This document shows, in pieces, positions 12,189-23,175 of a DNA stretch of 64,000 bases. Location: the NCBI GenBank assembly GCA_030247885.1, contig JAPDRO010000006.1:1302001-1366000 (forward strand), given 5' to 3'. The DNA is from Taxawa tesnikishii (nom. ined.) (taxonomy: Eukaryota > Ascomycota > Dothideomycetes > Dothideales). The notes below the pieces were generated by a model. The model ran no database searches. It had not been told where the DNA came from and worked only from the letters and a program-made list of their open reading frames with translations. A program made the position numbers and the translations under genes. Position 1 is the stretch's first letter. Each line of letters starts with the position of its first letter.

Positions 12189-13216
12189 GATGAACAAAAA
12201 TATGCGCAAGAGGGCCCCTCCAGCCCAGATCCTGGCGGCAGCCAGACAAAGGTGCCACGCCTATTCCCTGAGTTTATGGAACGGTGAGCGATCTGGATCA
12301 CGTTCGCCATGGCCACTCTACTGATCCGTAGTACAGTGCAGCGACCGAACGCGAATACACGAATCTGGAGATTCACTGCGGAGACAAGGTGTTCAAGGTC
12401 CATAAGCTCGTTGTCTGCCCACAATCGGAGTTCTTCGCCAAAGCTTGCGAGAAAAACAAGTTTAAGGCACGTTAATGTAGAAAACGTTCGCTTGCTCATA
12501 GCTTTGCTAACACGACGTGTTGTAGGAAGGCTTTGAGGGAATCATCACTCTCAAGGCAGCTCAACCATCGGGCGGCAACGACGAGATATCTGCGGAAGAC
12601 GATGGTGACGATCCGGAGCTGGTGGAGAAGATGATACATTACTTGTATCACCACTCTTATCCCGCTCGTTTAGAGTTCAGGACGTACCACGATCCAGCAA
12701 GCGGCGAGATAGCTTGTCAAAACCCAGAGACTTCACATCACTTTGTCTTCGAGGACCCCACTTTGACGACCGGACGTTACTTTACTCCTGAAAAGCAACG
12801 TTGCTCTTTTGATGTCGTGATTGACGCCGTTCAGAAACACCGAAAGACGAGTGGCCCCACACACTGTAACCGCAGTGTTGAGAAAGGCGTTGAAGAAATG
12901 TTTCTGCACCTCCGCATGTATGCCTTGGGAGACAAGTACATGATCTTTCGCACGACTTCAGACTGCCTGTGTGTGGACCTGGCCTGTTTGGCATAGAGAA
13001 AAGTTCTACGATATGCTACATCTGGTCTATTCAAGCACTCCGAAGTCTGATCGCGGACTGAGGGATCTCTTCGCAGAACACCTTGCCATGGAAAAGGACC
13101 TGAATCTGACCAAGGGCTGGTTCAGACGAGCGCTGAAAGATGTTCCGGGCTTGGCAGTGGACATTCTCAAGTATCTCACATACAAGGAGAAGAAGAGGGT
13201 CGAGAAGAACGACTAA
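12189..13216 (+). CDS. BTB/POZ-domain protein (second of a pair)
   Basis: A clearer BTB/POZ protein: YTNLEIHCGDKVFKVHKLVV, then CPQSEFFAKACEKNKFK, GFEGIITLK, PELVEKMIHYLYHHSYP and the late helix MFLHLRMYALGDKY. The C-terminal region (KFYDMLHLVYSSTPKSDRGL) is the usual post-BTB segment, ending at a stop at 13214. Introns are inferred at about 12284-12337 and 12467-12525; the latter starts with GC, not GT, because the only nearby GT donor breaks the frame. Near 12938-12998 either a 61-nt intron or a one-base shift is needed. An in-frame ATG is missing upstream of FMER at 12276, so the true start is unclear. Confidence 0.55.
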
Positions 13217-13816
13217 AAGAAGAAATGATGTCGGTTCGGTTGGCTTTCCGGTCTACAGCAGAGCCATCACCGAACGAGGAGCAAGAACTCAACGAGCAGG
13301 GTTCACGTCTGTATCATACTTTACGGTTTTCGGCGTCTATCCGAATGGAAGATGCGGAAGACAGCAGTGCAATGTAATGCAACACAATGGTCTATTCAGA
13401 CGCGTATCACCGTCCTTTTGTCTCATCCAATTATAATCGCAAGTAAAAAGACGCATCCAGGACCCTGACTGCCACCGCTCTCATTTCAAAACTGTGATTT
13501 GCTCAAGCTTTACCAAAGCGTCATCTAGGATTCGTTCTGGCCCATTACCGCAGCCCTTCAGCTTGACTCGAATGTGTCTCAACTTCTCTGTTCGTTTCCG
13601 ATAATCACGGCGAAACGATTCGTACAACAACGGCATGTGCTCAAAACGTTCGAACCGTAAGTGCTATCGTACAACCAATCATTTTTCATGTTCTCATTGC
13701 TCATTGTTCCATTTTCCTATGTTTTCCAAGCAAAAACACGTTCGTGTCGAACCCGGATGGGAACTTGGTTACCATACCACCGTGCAGCAAAGGGCCGGAC
13801 CAAAACACTGCAAATA
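13217..13816. other. intergenic, convergent 3' ends
   Basis: Lies between the plus-strand BTB gene and the minus-strand esterase-family gene, so it holds two 3' regions. Only short frames are present and no structure was noticed. Confidence 0.55.
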
Positions 13817-15318
13817 TTAAAGACCGAACGGGTACGTCTCACCCACCGAAGCCGGCTCATCCGGCTGCGCCGTCTCGAAAGCATCAACAGCCTTGGTCTC
13901 ATCGAACCAAACAAAGCAATCGAATTGCTTGGGCAGGATGGCCTGCGAGTAATGGCTCCAGCGTTCCGTCTTGGGCCGGTAGATGACACCGATGAAACGC
14001 TCGAGCCGCTTCTCCATCAAGGCCTCACGCACTTCGTCGTTCTGGCGTCCTTCGCGTAGGTCCAGCATGAAGGACGGGATGCCTGTGTCGTGCATCACGC
14101 GCTCGTAGCTGTCTTCGCGCGAGGGATTGACTTTCATGACCTGCATTGGGTCGTCCCATTCGTCCTGTTGTCATCTTCAATCAGTCTTTACTTTCCTTGA
14201 GCGTGCTGTGTTCAGGATGGACTTACCGCAGCGGCGACGGTTCCAGTATGCGTTCCACAGCCGATAATGCTCGCGCTGGCCCCCACTGCTCTTTGCAAAG
14301 CTGGCCGATGTTGAGCTCGTTCCGACTCTCGCCCATGCCTGTGTACCTTGCATCGCCGACGTGAGAGTTGTGCGCCCATACAACGACCTTGGAACCCTTG
14401 CGGTTCTGAAGCAGCTTCACCAGCGTGTTGAAGAAGTGCGTGTCGCGCTGATTCCAGCTGTCGTCGCTGCCGTAGTACATTGACCGGTAGTAGGCTTCCG
14501 AATCCCGTACCAGCCGCGCATTCATCTCGGCATCGAACATGTCTTCCCCGTCGTTCTGTGCGTACTCGGTACGCTTCTTCACCATGTCGTTCAGCATGTT
14601 GATCACGCCCTGCTCGCACTTGGCGGTTCCCTTGAGGAATTGGTCGCGTCCGTACCGCGCTGGATCGTCTGCCCAAGGCTCGAGGCAAGAGTAGCGTTTC
14701 TTCGCCAGCTTCGCGGTCTCCGGGTCCACTTTCTGCAGGTAGTTGATCACGGCGTTCATTGATACGCCCATGCTGTAGAGGTCCAGTCCCGCAAAGCTGG
14801 TCCGTTGCTCCGGAGACAGTAAGGCGTTGCGCTTCCGGAGCCAGTTGACAAAGGTCTGCACCTCAGTGTTTCGCCACATCCATTGCGGGAAGTGCTTGAA
14901 GATACCGACGTCGGACACGGTTTGCTTGGTCGGGTTGTGTCGTACATAGCGATCAAGGGCCTTTGCGTCCGGCCAGTCAGCCTCAATGGCTACGATATTA
15001 AAGCCATGTTGCTCGATTAGGCGCTTTGTTATCGCGGCGCGGGCGCGGTAGAATTCTGATGTGCCGTGACTGATCAATGGTAAGCTGGCTGCGGTATTCG
15101 GTCAGCTAGGCACGTAAGCCTTACCTTCCATCTCCTATGAGAACGACCCTTGAGTTCCCGAATGAATCGAAGTATGAGCCGAAAGACGGATCCTCGATAG
15201 GAGGCAGCTTCTGTGCTGCGTTGCCGATGAGTGTTGGAAGAGAGTTGACCATCTTGCTCTGATTCGTGTTGACTGCTTTTGAACCCTGCCCAAATAGTGA
15301 ACTGAAAGCCTTTTGCAT
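13817..15318 (-). CDS. erythromycin esterase family protein (EreA/EreB-like)
   Basis: Member of the Ere hydrolase family (PF05139); bacterial members open macrolide lactones, while fungal members have no settled substrate. Landmarks in order are RVVLIGDG, the His motif ISHGTSEFYRARAA, the acidic motif IVAIEADWPDAKAL and the late double-His motif VVVWAHNSHVGDARYTGMGE, matching the metal-free His/Glu catalytic set of EreB. Exons fit at 15318-15125, 15084-14227 and 14164-13817. Before the last intron the frame is off: one more base in the C5 run at 14280-14284 (G on the coding strand) gives SASIIGCGTHTGTVAAA, joining to DEWDDPMQVMKV as the family requires. No signal peptide is seen, so it is probably cytosolic. 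Bet5 lies upstream on the same strand. Confidence 0.8.
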
Positions 15319-16150
15319 TGTAAAAGGTTAAGGATTGTGTTTGAATACTAAAGGGACATATGGAATCAGGTGTGAAGCGTTCTGGCCACCCGCGACGCAA
15401 AGTCGACGTCATACCCAAAGCTTTGGAAAGAATACCCCTGCAAGTACTACACGTGATTGATGCGGCGAAATTGAGCATTGTTGAAATCGCAGGAACTTGA
15501 ACGCGGAAGCAATATAACGAGTATCGGTTACTGAATTGATGTTCGGTGGATGACGGTGCGACGCCGCTTGGGACAACCGAGGGTTTTGAGCCGCGAGCGT
15601 TGCAGCTCAATCAACAAGAATTTTTTTAGGCAGAGCGTGGAGTCGAAGAGCGAGGAATGAGAGGGACTAATTAGCTTGTCGTTCCAACTACATGAATCCA
15701 CTTTATTTTCTGACGACCGGGAGCCTGATGGAAACTCCGCCGACATCTCTCTACAACCGGGGATGCAATGCATCGGTCTGTGAGCAGTCTCCGCTTCTTG
15801 CTTGATCTGGCTCCTTACGAGGCTTTTCATTTCTCTCTAGAAAATCTCCGCAAGGAGGGTTCGGTCATCAATAAGATCTCGTACCCAAGTTGACTTGTTG
15901 ACTGCGGCCCCTCGTCCATAGCAAGCGCGAGCAGGCAGGAGGACTCGTCAAGTGTCCTGCCGAATTGGAATGGTATGGTCTTCTCTGATGTCCCCTGCCG
16001 ATAGTTGCCGGTACGAAGGACAACCGCGGCGGTAAGCGGGGTGTTGTTTCGTGCCTTGTGCATGGCGTCTGGTGCGCTCCACACAGCGCAGAGAGACCCA
16101 CTCACGGCGGCAGAACGCTGCTCTGTAGAGGGCGTTAACATGGCGCACTA
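15319..16150. other. intergenic between Ere-like gene and BET5
   Basis: About 830 nt holding the promoter of the Ere-like gene and the 3' region of BET5, both on the minus strand. The frames are short and unconvincing. No repeat was seen. Confidence 0.5.
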
Positions 16151-16777
16151 TCACCGACTGTTTCGAGGTTGGCCTACGACGAAGCTCTCGAGCGCGCCTT
16201 CGAACAGCTCGTTCGCTACACCAAGTCCACCAGGATGCTCCAATGGAGAGATGGGATTTTTGACAACGAACTCGACGTAGAGATTTGCCCAAATTTGATA
16301 CAGCACAGTACGCATGCTGCCGATACGCGTGTCGGTGAGCATGACGAACTTGAGGCTCGTGGGTGTTTCGAAGTAGTGCAGCTTGTATTCTCCGGTGCGG
16401 TATGACAGGAAGCTGGCATGTCTCAGTCGGGGCTCATCGTATGAAGGACAGATGTAGTCACCTATCATCCTCGCCGCCGAGCTGGCGGACCAATCGCCTC
16501 AAGGAGAAGACGGTTCCGAAAATGAGCTTTGCGTCGTCCTCGGTAGACAATGTTTTGCGGCTGACTCCGGGCAAGTCGGCTGTTCCATTGCTCACAGCAC
16601 TTGCTCCAGATTGACGCTGCAGTGTCTTGCTGGTCGCCGAGACAGGGCGTTGTTGCCAGCGCCTGCTGTATATGCACTCAGCTACCCCTGTGGATCAGCT
16701 GACCTGTGTGAACAACGGCGACTCGATTGCAGTGACGTACTGTGTCTGTCGAAGATGTAGAAAGAGTAGACGACCAT
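16151..16777 (-). CDS. BET5: TRAPP complex subunit Bet5/TRAPPC1
   Basis: Small sybindin-like longin-fold subunit of the TRAPP complexes, the Rab exchange factors that tether ER-Golgi vesicles. Exon 1 (16777-16741) encodes the hallmark start MVVYSFYIFDRH. Exon 2 (16681-16462) begins ECIYSRRW and ends KLIFGTVFSLRRLVRQLGGE. Exon 3 (16412-16151) carries YKLHYFETPTSLKFVMLTDT and HPGGLGVANELFEGALESFV. Splicing keeps phase at both junctions and no frame fault is needed. A Ser-rich insert of about 45 residues in exon 2 is usual for filamentous fungi. It is transcribed divergently from the kinase gene at 17321. Confidence 0.9.
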
Positions 16778-17320
16778 GATAGCGATGATGTACTTGCGCC
16801 GTCGTATCCGACTTGGCCGCTGGATTGGAATCGAGTGATTGCGGATCGAAGTCGCGGTAGGGTTGTTAGGTGCAGGGTGTTGGGTCCATCTCTTATCTCT
16901 CCTTATCGCTGCGTGTTGGACAAGAGGTCAAGCTTTCTGGCCGTTCGAGCTCCAGCCCTGTCCCCCGCGTGGATGACGCCAAAAGGCCCGGCGATCTTCG
17001 AACTGCCTTTGACGTGCTTTTTGTTTGCGACTGGCCGCTGCCGTCAAGGATATTCAAAGTATACCCAGGGCAAGCGCGCCGGTTGGCCGAAACCAGGGCA
17101 CCTCTTACCTTTTATATATACCTTGCAGTATGCAGCATTAACTGAGTGATCCTACGGGATTGTTAGCCCTAGCCTGAGAAGCGCGTGTCGCCTTTTCCTC
17201 GACCTTTGTTCTCTGTTCTCTGTTCTACGCTGCTTTGTTCGTTGTCCTCCTCCTTCTACGCTGCACTCTTCCCTAGCATTCCTCCTACATATCTCTGTTC
17301 ACGCGCGAATCCTCCTGGCC
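16778..17320. promoter_or_regulatory. divergent promoter region, BET5 / CaMKK-type kinase
   Basis: About 540 nt shared by two divergent genes. The part nearest the kinase ATG is rich in C/T (17185-17290), as is common just upstream of fungal transcription starts, and a TATATATA stretch lies near 17116. No further operator was identified. Confidence 0.45.
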
Positions 17321-19771
17321 ATGAGCGATTTCATAGACGTCCGCAACGAGGAGAAAGAGGCGGCCGCGGGCATTCTGCCGTCTCATGGTATATCCTTGAA
17401 TCTGCCGCCCTCAGCTGGAGACGGTAGGCCGCCTGCTGTGAAGCACATGTACGAATAGAACGATCGCAAGCCTCCGCTCTAGCTTGTATGCGCTGACATT
17501 AGTCCGTGTCCAAGGTCTACACCTGCCTACCATTCGCCCATCCGTCACCACCGTCGAGCCCCATCGAGGACGAAACCGATCAAAGTGGGTGCCATGATAC
17601 AGCAGTTCGGATGCGCTGAATTTGACCTGACTTCAGGCGCCTAGGAAACATTGAACGCGCGATCGCATTACAGCAGTAGCAGCGACGACGGTGCTGCTGT
17701 GCATCGCATCAACCAATACATCATCAAGCAAGAGATAGGACGAGGGTCTTTTGGAGCAGTACATCTCGCTGAGGATCAGTATGGCACAGAATATGTGAGT
17801 TCCCCGGCAACCGCCAACGAACTTTTCGAAGACGTGGGCCGTAGGCGACAACCGCCCGGACTGGCGCTGATTCGCACCCGCAGGCTGTCAAAGAGTTTTC
17901 GAAATCCCGTCTGCGCAAGCGCGCCCAATCGAATTTACTCAGGAGACCAAACCAGGCCAGAGGTCACCTTGCGGCTGGACTGGGTTTTAATTCGCCCCTG
18001 CACAGACTCTCATCGTCTGACCGAATGAACCAGCAAGAGAACAACTCGTTAGACTTGATAAAGGAAGAGATTGCGATTATGAAGAAATTAAACCACAACA
18101 ACCTCGTCAACCTGATTGAGGTGTTGGATGATCCTGAAGAGGACTCGCTCTACATGGTACTCGAGATGTGCAAGAAAGGTGTGGTGATGAAGGTTGGGCT
18201 TGAAGAAACGGCGGATCCCTATGATGAAGAAACGTGTAGATGCTGGTTTCGCGACATGATTTTGGGCATAGAATATTGTGAGTGGCGGACGGATGCTCTT
18301 TGTGGTGCCAACTGACGCATGTTCAGTGCATAATCAGGGCATCATACACCGCGACATCAAACCGGACAACTGCCTCGTCACATGCGACGATGTGCTCAAG
18401 GTCTCTGATTTCGGTGTTTCGGAGATGTTCGAGAAGCAATCCGACATGGCAACTGCAAAGTCCGCCGGCTCACCAGCTTTCATGCCCCCGGAGCTGTGCG
18501 TCGCGAGACATGGTCATGTTTCAGGCAGAGCAGCCGACATCTGGTCAATGGGTGTGACGCTTTACTGCATGCGTTACGGTAGGATACCGTTCGAGAAGCA
18601 TGGAATGCTCGAGCTGTACGAAGCCATTAGAAATGATGAGTTGCCGCTCAATGACGAGCAGAATGGAGCTTTTGCAGATCTCATGCACCGCGTTCTAGAG
18701 AAGAACCCGGATAAGAGAATTACTATGGACGAGCTGAGGGTAAGGATACATGCCCGACACAACGACGGCTGCTGACGGCGACTAGGAACACCCTTGGGTA
18801 ACGAAAGGCGGTGATGATCCACTTTTATCCAAAGACGAGAACTGCGCAGACCTTATCGAGCCACCCACAGAAGCCGAGATGAACGATGCCATTACCGGAA
18901 ATGTGGGCCATCTACTTGTTGTGGTGCGCATGAATCTACTTTGACGCGTTTGCTGTCATTGCTGACCTCGAACCAGATGAAAGCGGTCAGACGTTTCAAA
19001 AAGCTACTTCTCCGAAAGCGCCCAGAACTCATGGAAGGTATCTTCGGGCGTGCATCTCGTATTGTCGCACCTCCTCTGGCAATGCGCCCCAATAGGCCAC
19101 GCGAATCCCGAAGCACAGACACGGACGACAGACGGCCGCTCGCCAGAGCCGTCACCGCGGAAGGCGTGCATACCGAAGTTCCGATTTCCGACGACCTCAA
19201 GCGACTTCCCAAAACATCGACTCTCTGGCCTTCGCCAAGTCGCCCGAGAACGTCCCACAAAGCCTGCAGCAACCCTCTTGCGACAGCCAGCACCCGAGCA
19301 GCGGTGTGCAAGCGCAAAAAGAAGAGACAAGCACCCATCACCCGGACGCGCGGCGTATGCACACCTTCCCCACCGACTCTCACGCCAAGGGCCATGCGCA
19401 CGACCCTCTCTCAGACACGCTATTCTTGGACGTCGGGACCGGGCAGGACGGCGAAGGCGTCGCCCCGCCAGGAGGAGAGGGTAGCCATGTCATCATGGAA
19501 TCCCCGGTGCGGTGGAGATGGATGTCTACGAGGCCGCGTACCAAGAAGAGATGAAAAGATCCTCGACCGGAAGGGCAAGAGTGCGACCATGTACCTGACG
19601 CGCCGCGTCGAGGGCAACAAGGATATTAGAGAGCACGAGGCTATTGTTGACCACAGCCGTCACGGGACTGGTGCGTCAGGTGGGCTGGCGGGGTTGGTGA
19701 AGAAGGCCAAGGAGAACGCGAATAAAGACGAGGAAGAGCAAGCGGAGGCGGGAGCTGCGCAAGCGTCTTGA
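17321..19771 (+). CDS. cmkC: calcium/calmodulin-dependent kinase kinase (CaMKK / Ssp1-CmkC type)
   Basis: Ser/Thr kinase of the CaMKK/Sak1-Tos3-Elm1 group, which activates AMPK/Snf1 or CaM kinases. Landmarks: glycine loop GRGSFGAVHLA, AVKEFSKSRLRKRAQ with the Lys, the insert before helix C typical of CaMKKs, catalytic IIHRDIKPDNC, DFG, and SAGSPAFMPPELC. After the kinase core comes the autoregulatory-like block RRFKKLLLRKRPELMEGIFG. Seven exons fit (17321-17448, 17503-17584, 17645-17794, 17884-18277, 18327-18739, 18786-18923, 18977-19771). In the last exon three single-base deficits, at 19211-19214 (A4), 19502-19505 (C4) and 19554-19557 (A4), together restore the original frame. The repaired reading gives DTLFLDVGTG and YEAAYQEEM, conserved in fungal homologues. 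Confidence 0.85.
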
Positions 19772-20451
19772 AGTTGGTTCGGTACATAAGGGTCGGGGGC
19801 AGGGTGTCGCTGGCGATACTCTTGCGTGTGGACTTGAGGGATTCTTTCCGTACACTTGGACTTTCGAGCGTTTTAGCGGCGACGATAGAACGATCAGGCT
19901 TCTACCTGTGGGTTGTCTTGTCTGTTTTCCACCCCATCTACAATCGAAGTGATCTGAGACAGGTAGACGTTCGCAACGAAGCAAGTGCTTAATCGAGGAA
20001 GTCGTATCCTTTGTCTATATCCAAATGCCCACTATTTACTTTCGAGTATTAAATGGAAGAAGGCAGGTAGTATACGCCAAGAGTCTGCCAATGGCCTCGG
20101 CCGTTCTGGTTTCCTGCTCCTCATAGTTCAATGCGACTCGGTGGAGCTCTGACTGTCAGTCTCGTTCCGTTCGTGTCTGCACAATCAATAGTCTTCGCCA
20201 CATGTTCTCTCCCCAACAAGGACTTCCGACTTTGAGTTGCTGACCGGTCTGATGGGACGTTGCAATACTGCCATCCTCGTCGGATGTCTCGCCCGGGCCG
20301 ACGTCGAAGGCCATATCCTGATGGCTGGTGACCTTAGTTCGTCGGGTATGCGTCTCAGACCCTCGAGCCTACAATTACTCCTTCACGACAGGGATTACAC
20401 CAAGGTCCAGGACTTCAGCTTCCTTTCCGCATCAGATTCCCCTGAGCCGGT
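19772..20451. other. intergenic, convergent 3' ends
   Basis: Lies between the kinase gene and PLP1, so it holds two 3' regions. Short frames only; nothing else was seen. Confidence 0.55.
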
Positions 20452-21096
20452 TCAATCCCAATCATCGTCATCGTCATCCCGCTCCTGCTCCCTCTTCTTC
20501 CTTTCCCTTGCGTCTCTCGCCCTTGCCTCGTCCTCGTCAATCATCTTAGCCCTAACCAACACCCCAGACTGCAGCAAGCGAGCCTCGAGTTCCTGCAACG
20601 TGAAGCTATCCGGTTTCCTGCCCAAGCCCTCGAAGCCCAGGATTCGGTCCTTGCCTACACCGTCCATGAAGCAGATGACACACGGCAGCACTTGAATCTT
20701 CAGCTTGTTGACCAGGAAAGGCGCGTTCTCAACGTCGATGGCGAGGAAGCGGGTATCAAAGTGCTTCGGCGCCAACGCTTCCAGCTTCTGGTCCATGATT
20801 CTGCAGCGGTTGAAGTCGGGCTTCATGAAATGCACCACGCAGAAACGGGCAGAGGTTGTGATGTCCATGACTGCCTTCTCGTCTTTGACAACGATGTAGG
20901 TGCCGTAGTCGGAGTTGCGCTGTGCTTTCGCGCGCGTGAACTCGGAGTGTAGTTGTTGCAGGCGTTGTTCTCTGAAGGCGTTGAGCGAGGAATCGTCCTC
21001 TTCAAGGGCGGAGATCAGGGCATCCTCGTCGTCGGAGTCGGTGGTGGTGGGGTTGCGGTCGAGGACGGCGGCCACGGTGGGATCGAGGGCGGGCAT
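20452..21096 (-). CDS. PLP1: phosducin-like protein Plp1/TXNDC9
   Basis: Single-exon, complete 214-residue protein of the phosducin-like/TXNDC9 family, which works with the CCT chaperonin on tubulin and actin folding. An N-terminal acidic helix (residues 15-55, with the family block LISALEEDDSSLNAFREQRL) precedes a thioredoxin-like fold without a CxxC active site (ARFCVVHFMKPDFNRCRIMD, then FLAIDVENAPFLVNKLKIQV, LPCVICFMDG). The C-terminus is a charged tail ending in a run of Asp. Length and order match the family and no frame problem is present. It is divergent from the GDP-mannose transporter gene. Confidence 0.92.
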   Translation of the reverse strand: MPALDPTVAAVLDRNPTTTDSDDEDALISALEEDDSSLNAFREQRLQQLHSEFTRAKAQRNSDYGTYIVVKDEKAVMDITTSARFCVVHFMKPDFNRCRIMDQKLEALAPKHFDTRFLAIDVENAPFLVNKLKIQVLPCVICFMDGVGKDRILGFEGLGRKPDSFTLQELEARLLQSGVLVRAKMIDEDEARARDARERKKREQERDDDDDDWD

Positions 21097-21815
21097 TTTT
21101 GTGGTTGGTCGAGGTGCTGTCGTCCCTCCGGAGTGGCTGATGCTTCACGGTCGGTTTGTTTCCTTGTCCAGATGTCCGAGATGTTGCGAATGTGATGGGA
21201 GTTTCAGAAGCTGGGTGCCGATGGTATCAGATTGTTGATTAGCGTGGGGACGACGAGGCTTGAGCGCGCCGTGCCAGGGTCCGCTGTCAGATCTGCTCTC
21301 TTGGCGGCAACTTGGTGCAGCACAAAGTTGAGGATCGAATGCGCGGCCTGCTTGACATTGAAGCCCCAACGCTTGTTGGATTGCCGGGACTAGTGCTGTA
21401 CAAGATCCCAGGCGAGTCTCACGGGAGCACAAGCGGTGTAGATACGGGTAGTAGAGTATGGACCCGGAGGTAGCAATGAATCAATACGGACTCGAGCTGC
21501 ATGCCCTGTCAAATCTCAGCCGACAGCATGCAGGGATGTTCGCCTGTCGTCAGCCTCCGAAATCTAAAATAAACTGTCCTTTTCAATCTCCTTCAACAAA
21601 CAGGACTTCCCTTCTTTCCTCGTCCATATTCCTTCATTATCGCACCATCGCCAACATAATCCCAACCCAACACCCACCACCGACAGCTACAGCGAGTTGC
21701 AGGCATCGCGCCGAGCTACCTAACCCCCCTTTTATCTTAATTCACCCTGTTGAACCCCTTGCATCGGCAACCGGAACTATTCAACCTCCCTTTTCAACAC
21801 CAACAATTCGCTATA
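21097..21815. promoter_or_regulatory. divergent promoter region, PLP1 / GDP-mannose transporter
   Basis: About 720 nt between two divergent start codons. The transporter-proximal 250 nt is poor in G and rich in C and T, a usual fungal leader composition. No specific factor site could be assigned. Confidence 0.4.
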
Positions 21816-23175
21816 ATGGCAGACGACAAGAAAAGAGAAGACTTCACCATCGAGTTGGGCGACCAGAAATTAAACGGCTCCTTTGAAGCTCGCGAACCAG
21901 CCAGAATGCCGTCCGGTCCTGCGACGCCTGCGGGCAACAACCCCGTCGTGCCTATCCTCGCATACTGCGGAAGCAGTATCCTCATGACCGTCACGAACAA
22001 ATACGTGCTGAGTGGATTGGACTTCAACCTCAACTTCTTCCTCCTCGCTGTACAGGTACGTAGTGCGCGCTGAGGGAGCTTTGCGACAGCTGGAAGAAGA
22101 GACGGGCTGACAATGACGGAAAATAGAGCGTCGTCTGTATAGTAGCCATTCAGACATGCAAAAGCACCGGCGTCATCACCTATAGGGACTTCAATACCGA
22201 CGAAGCCAAGAAGTGTACGTTTTCGACCAGCCTTTGTGTAGAGGAATGCCGAGTCTGACAGCTTCGCGCAGGGTTCCCTATCTCCGTCCTCCTCATCGGC
22301 ATGATCTACACCTCGACCAAGGCCCTGCAATTCCTCTCCATACCCGTCTACACCATTTTCAAGAACTTGACAATCATCCTAATCGCCTACGGAGAGGTAC
22401 TCTGGTTTGGCGGCAGTGTGACCGGCATGGCGCTCTTCTCCTTCGGTCTTATGGTTCTCTCGTCCGTCATTGCAGCCTGGGCCGACATTCAGCACGCTAT
22501 TCAAAACTACGGCGGCGCACAGAGCAACGAGGCTGCCGACAAGATCTCCACGCTCAATGCCGGATACATCTGGATGATGCTGAACTGCTTTTGCAGTGCG
22601 ACCTATGTACTGGCCATGAGGAAGCGGATAAAGTTGACAAACTTCAAGGACTTTGACAGTACGTTTTTCTTCCTTCCCTTTTGCGCTCCCCATGCCGCAA
22701 GAATTATCGCTAACGGGTTTCTCTCATAGCCATGTACTACAACAACCTCCTTTCTATCCCCATTCTCCTTGTCTGCTCTCTTTTCCTTGAGAACTGGTCC
22801 TCGGCCAACTTGGCCCTGAACTTCCCAGCGGACAACCGCAACACCATCATCCTGACCATGGTTCTCTCTGGCCTCTCCTCCGTCTTCATTTCCTACACCT
22901 CCGCCTGGTGCGTGCGCGTCACTTCCTCGACCACTTACTCCATGGTTGGCGCCCTCAACAAGCTCCCCATCGCTCTGTCGGGTCTCGTTTTCTTCGACGC
23001 TCCCGTCACCTTCGCCAGTGTCAGCGCTATCGCGGTCGGATTCGTTTCCGGTCTCGTGTACGCGGTTGCCAAGATCTGGCAGGGAAAGAGCAATCAGCAG
23101 AACAAGGGCCTTCCCACGAGCATGCCTGTAACGAGCGCAAGCAGTCAGAGTGCGAGGGATAGCTACAAGAACTAG
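21816..23175 (+). CDS. VRG4: Golgi GDP-mannose transporter
   Basis: Nucleotide-sugar/triose-phosphate-type transporter that brings GDP-mannose into the Golgi lumen for mannan and glycoprotein synthesis. Four exons splice cleanly: 21816-22055, 22127-22214, 22272-22658 and 22730-23175. There are about ten membrane helices. The nucleotide-binding motif GALNK lies in [18 protein letters not shown], and the N-terminal half carries [20 protein letters not shown]. The cytosolic N-terminus is short and hydrophilic and the C-terminus is Ser-rich. The length of about 386 residues matches fungal Vrg4/Gmt1. No frame fault was found, so this is one of the reliable models in the window. An antisense frame of 209 codons over it is a shadow. 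Confidence 0.93.

Noticed and set aside
13817-23175. A secondary-metabolite or resistance gene cluster around the Ere-like gene
   Set aside because: The neighbours are housekeeping genes (BET5, a CaMKK, PLP1, VRG4) and there is no synthase or tailoring enzyme.
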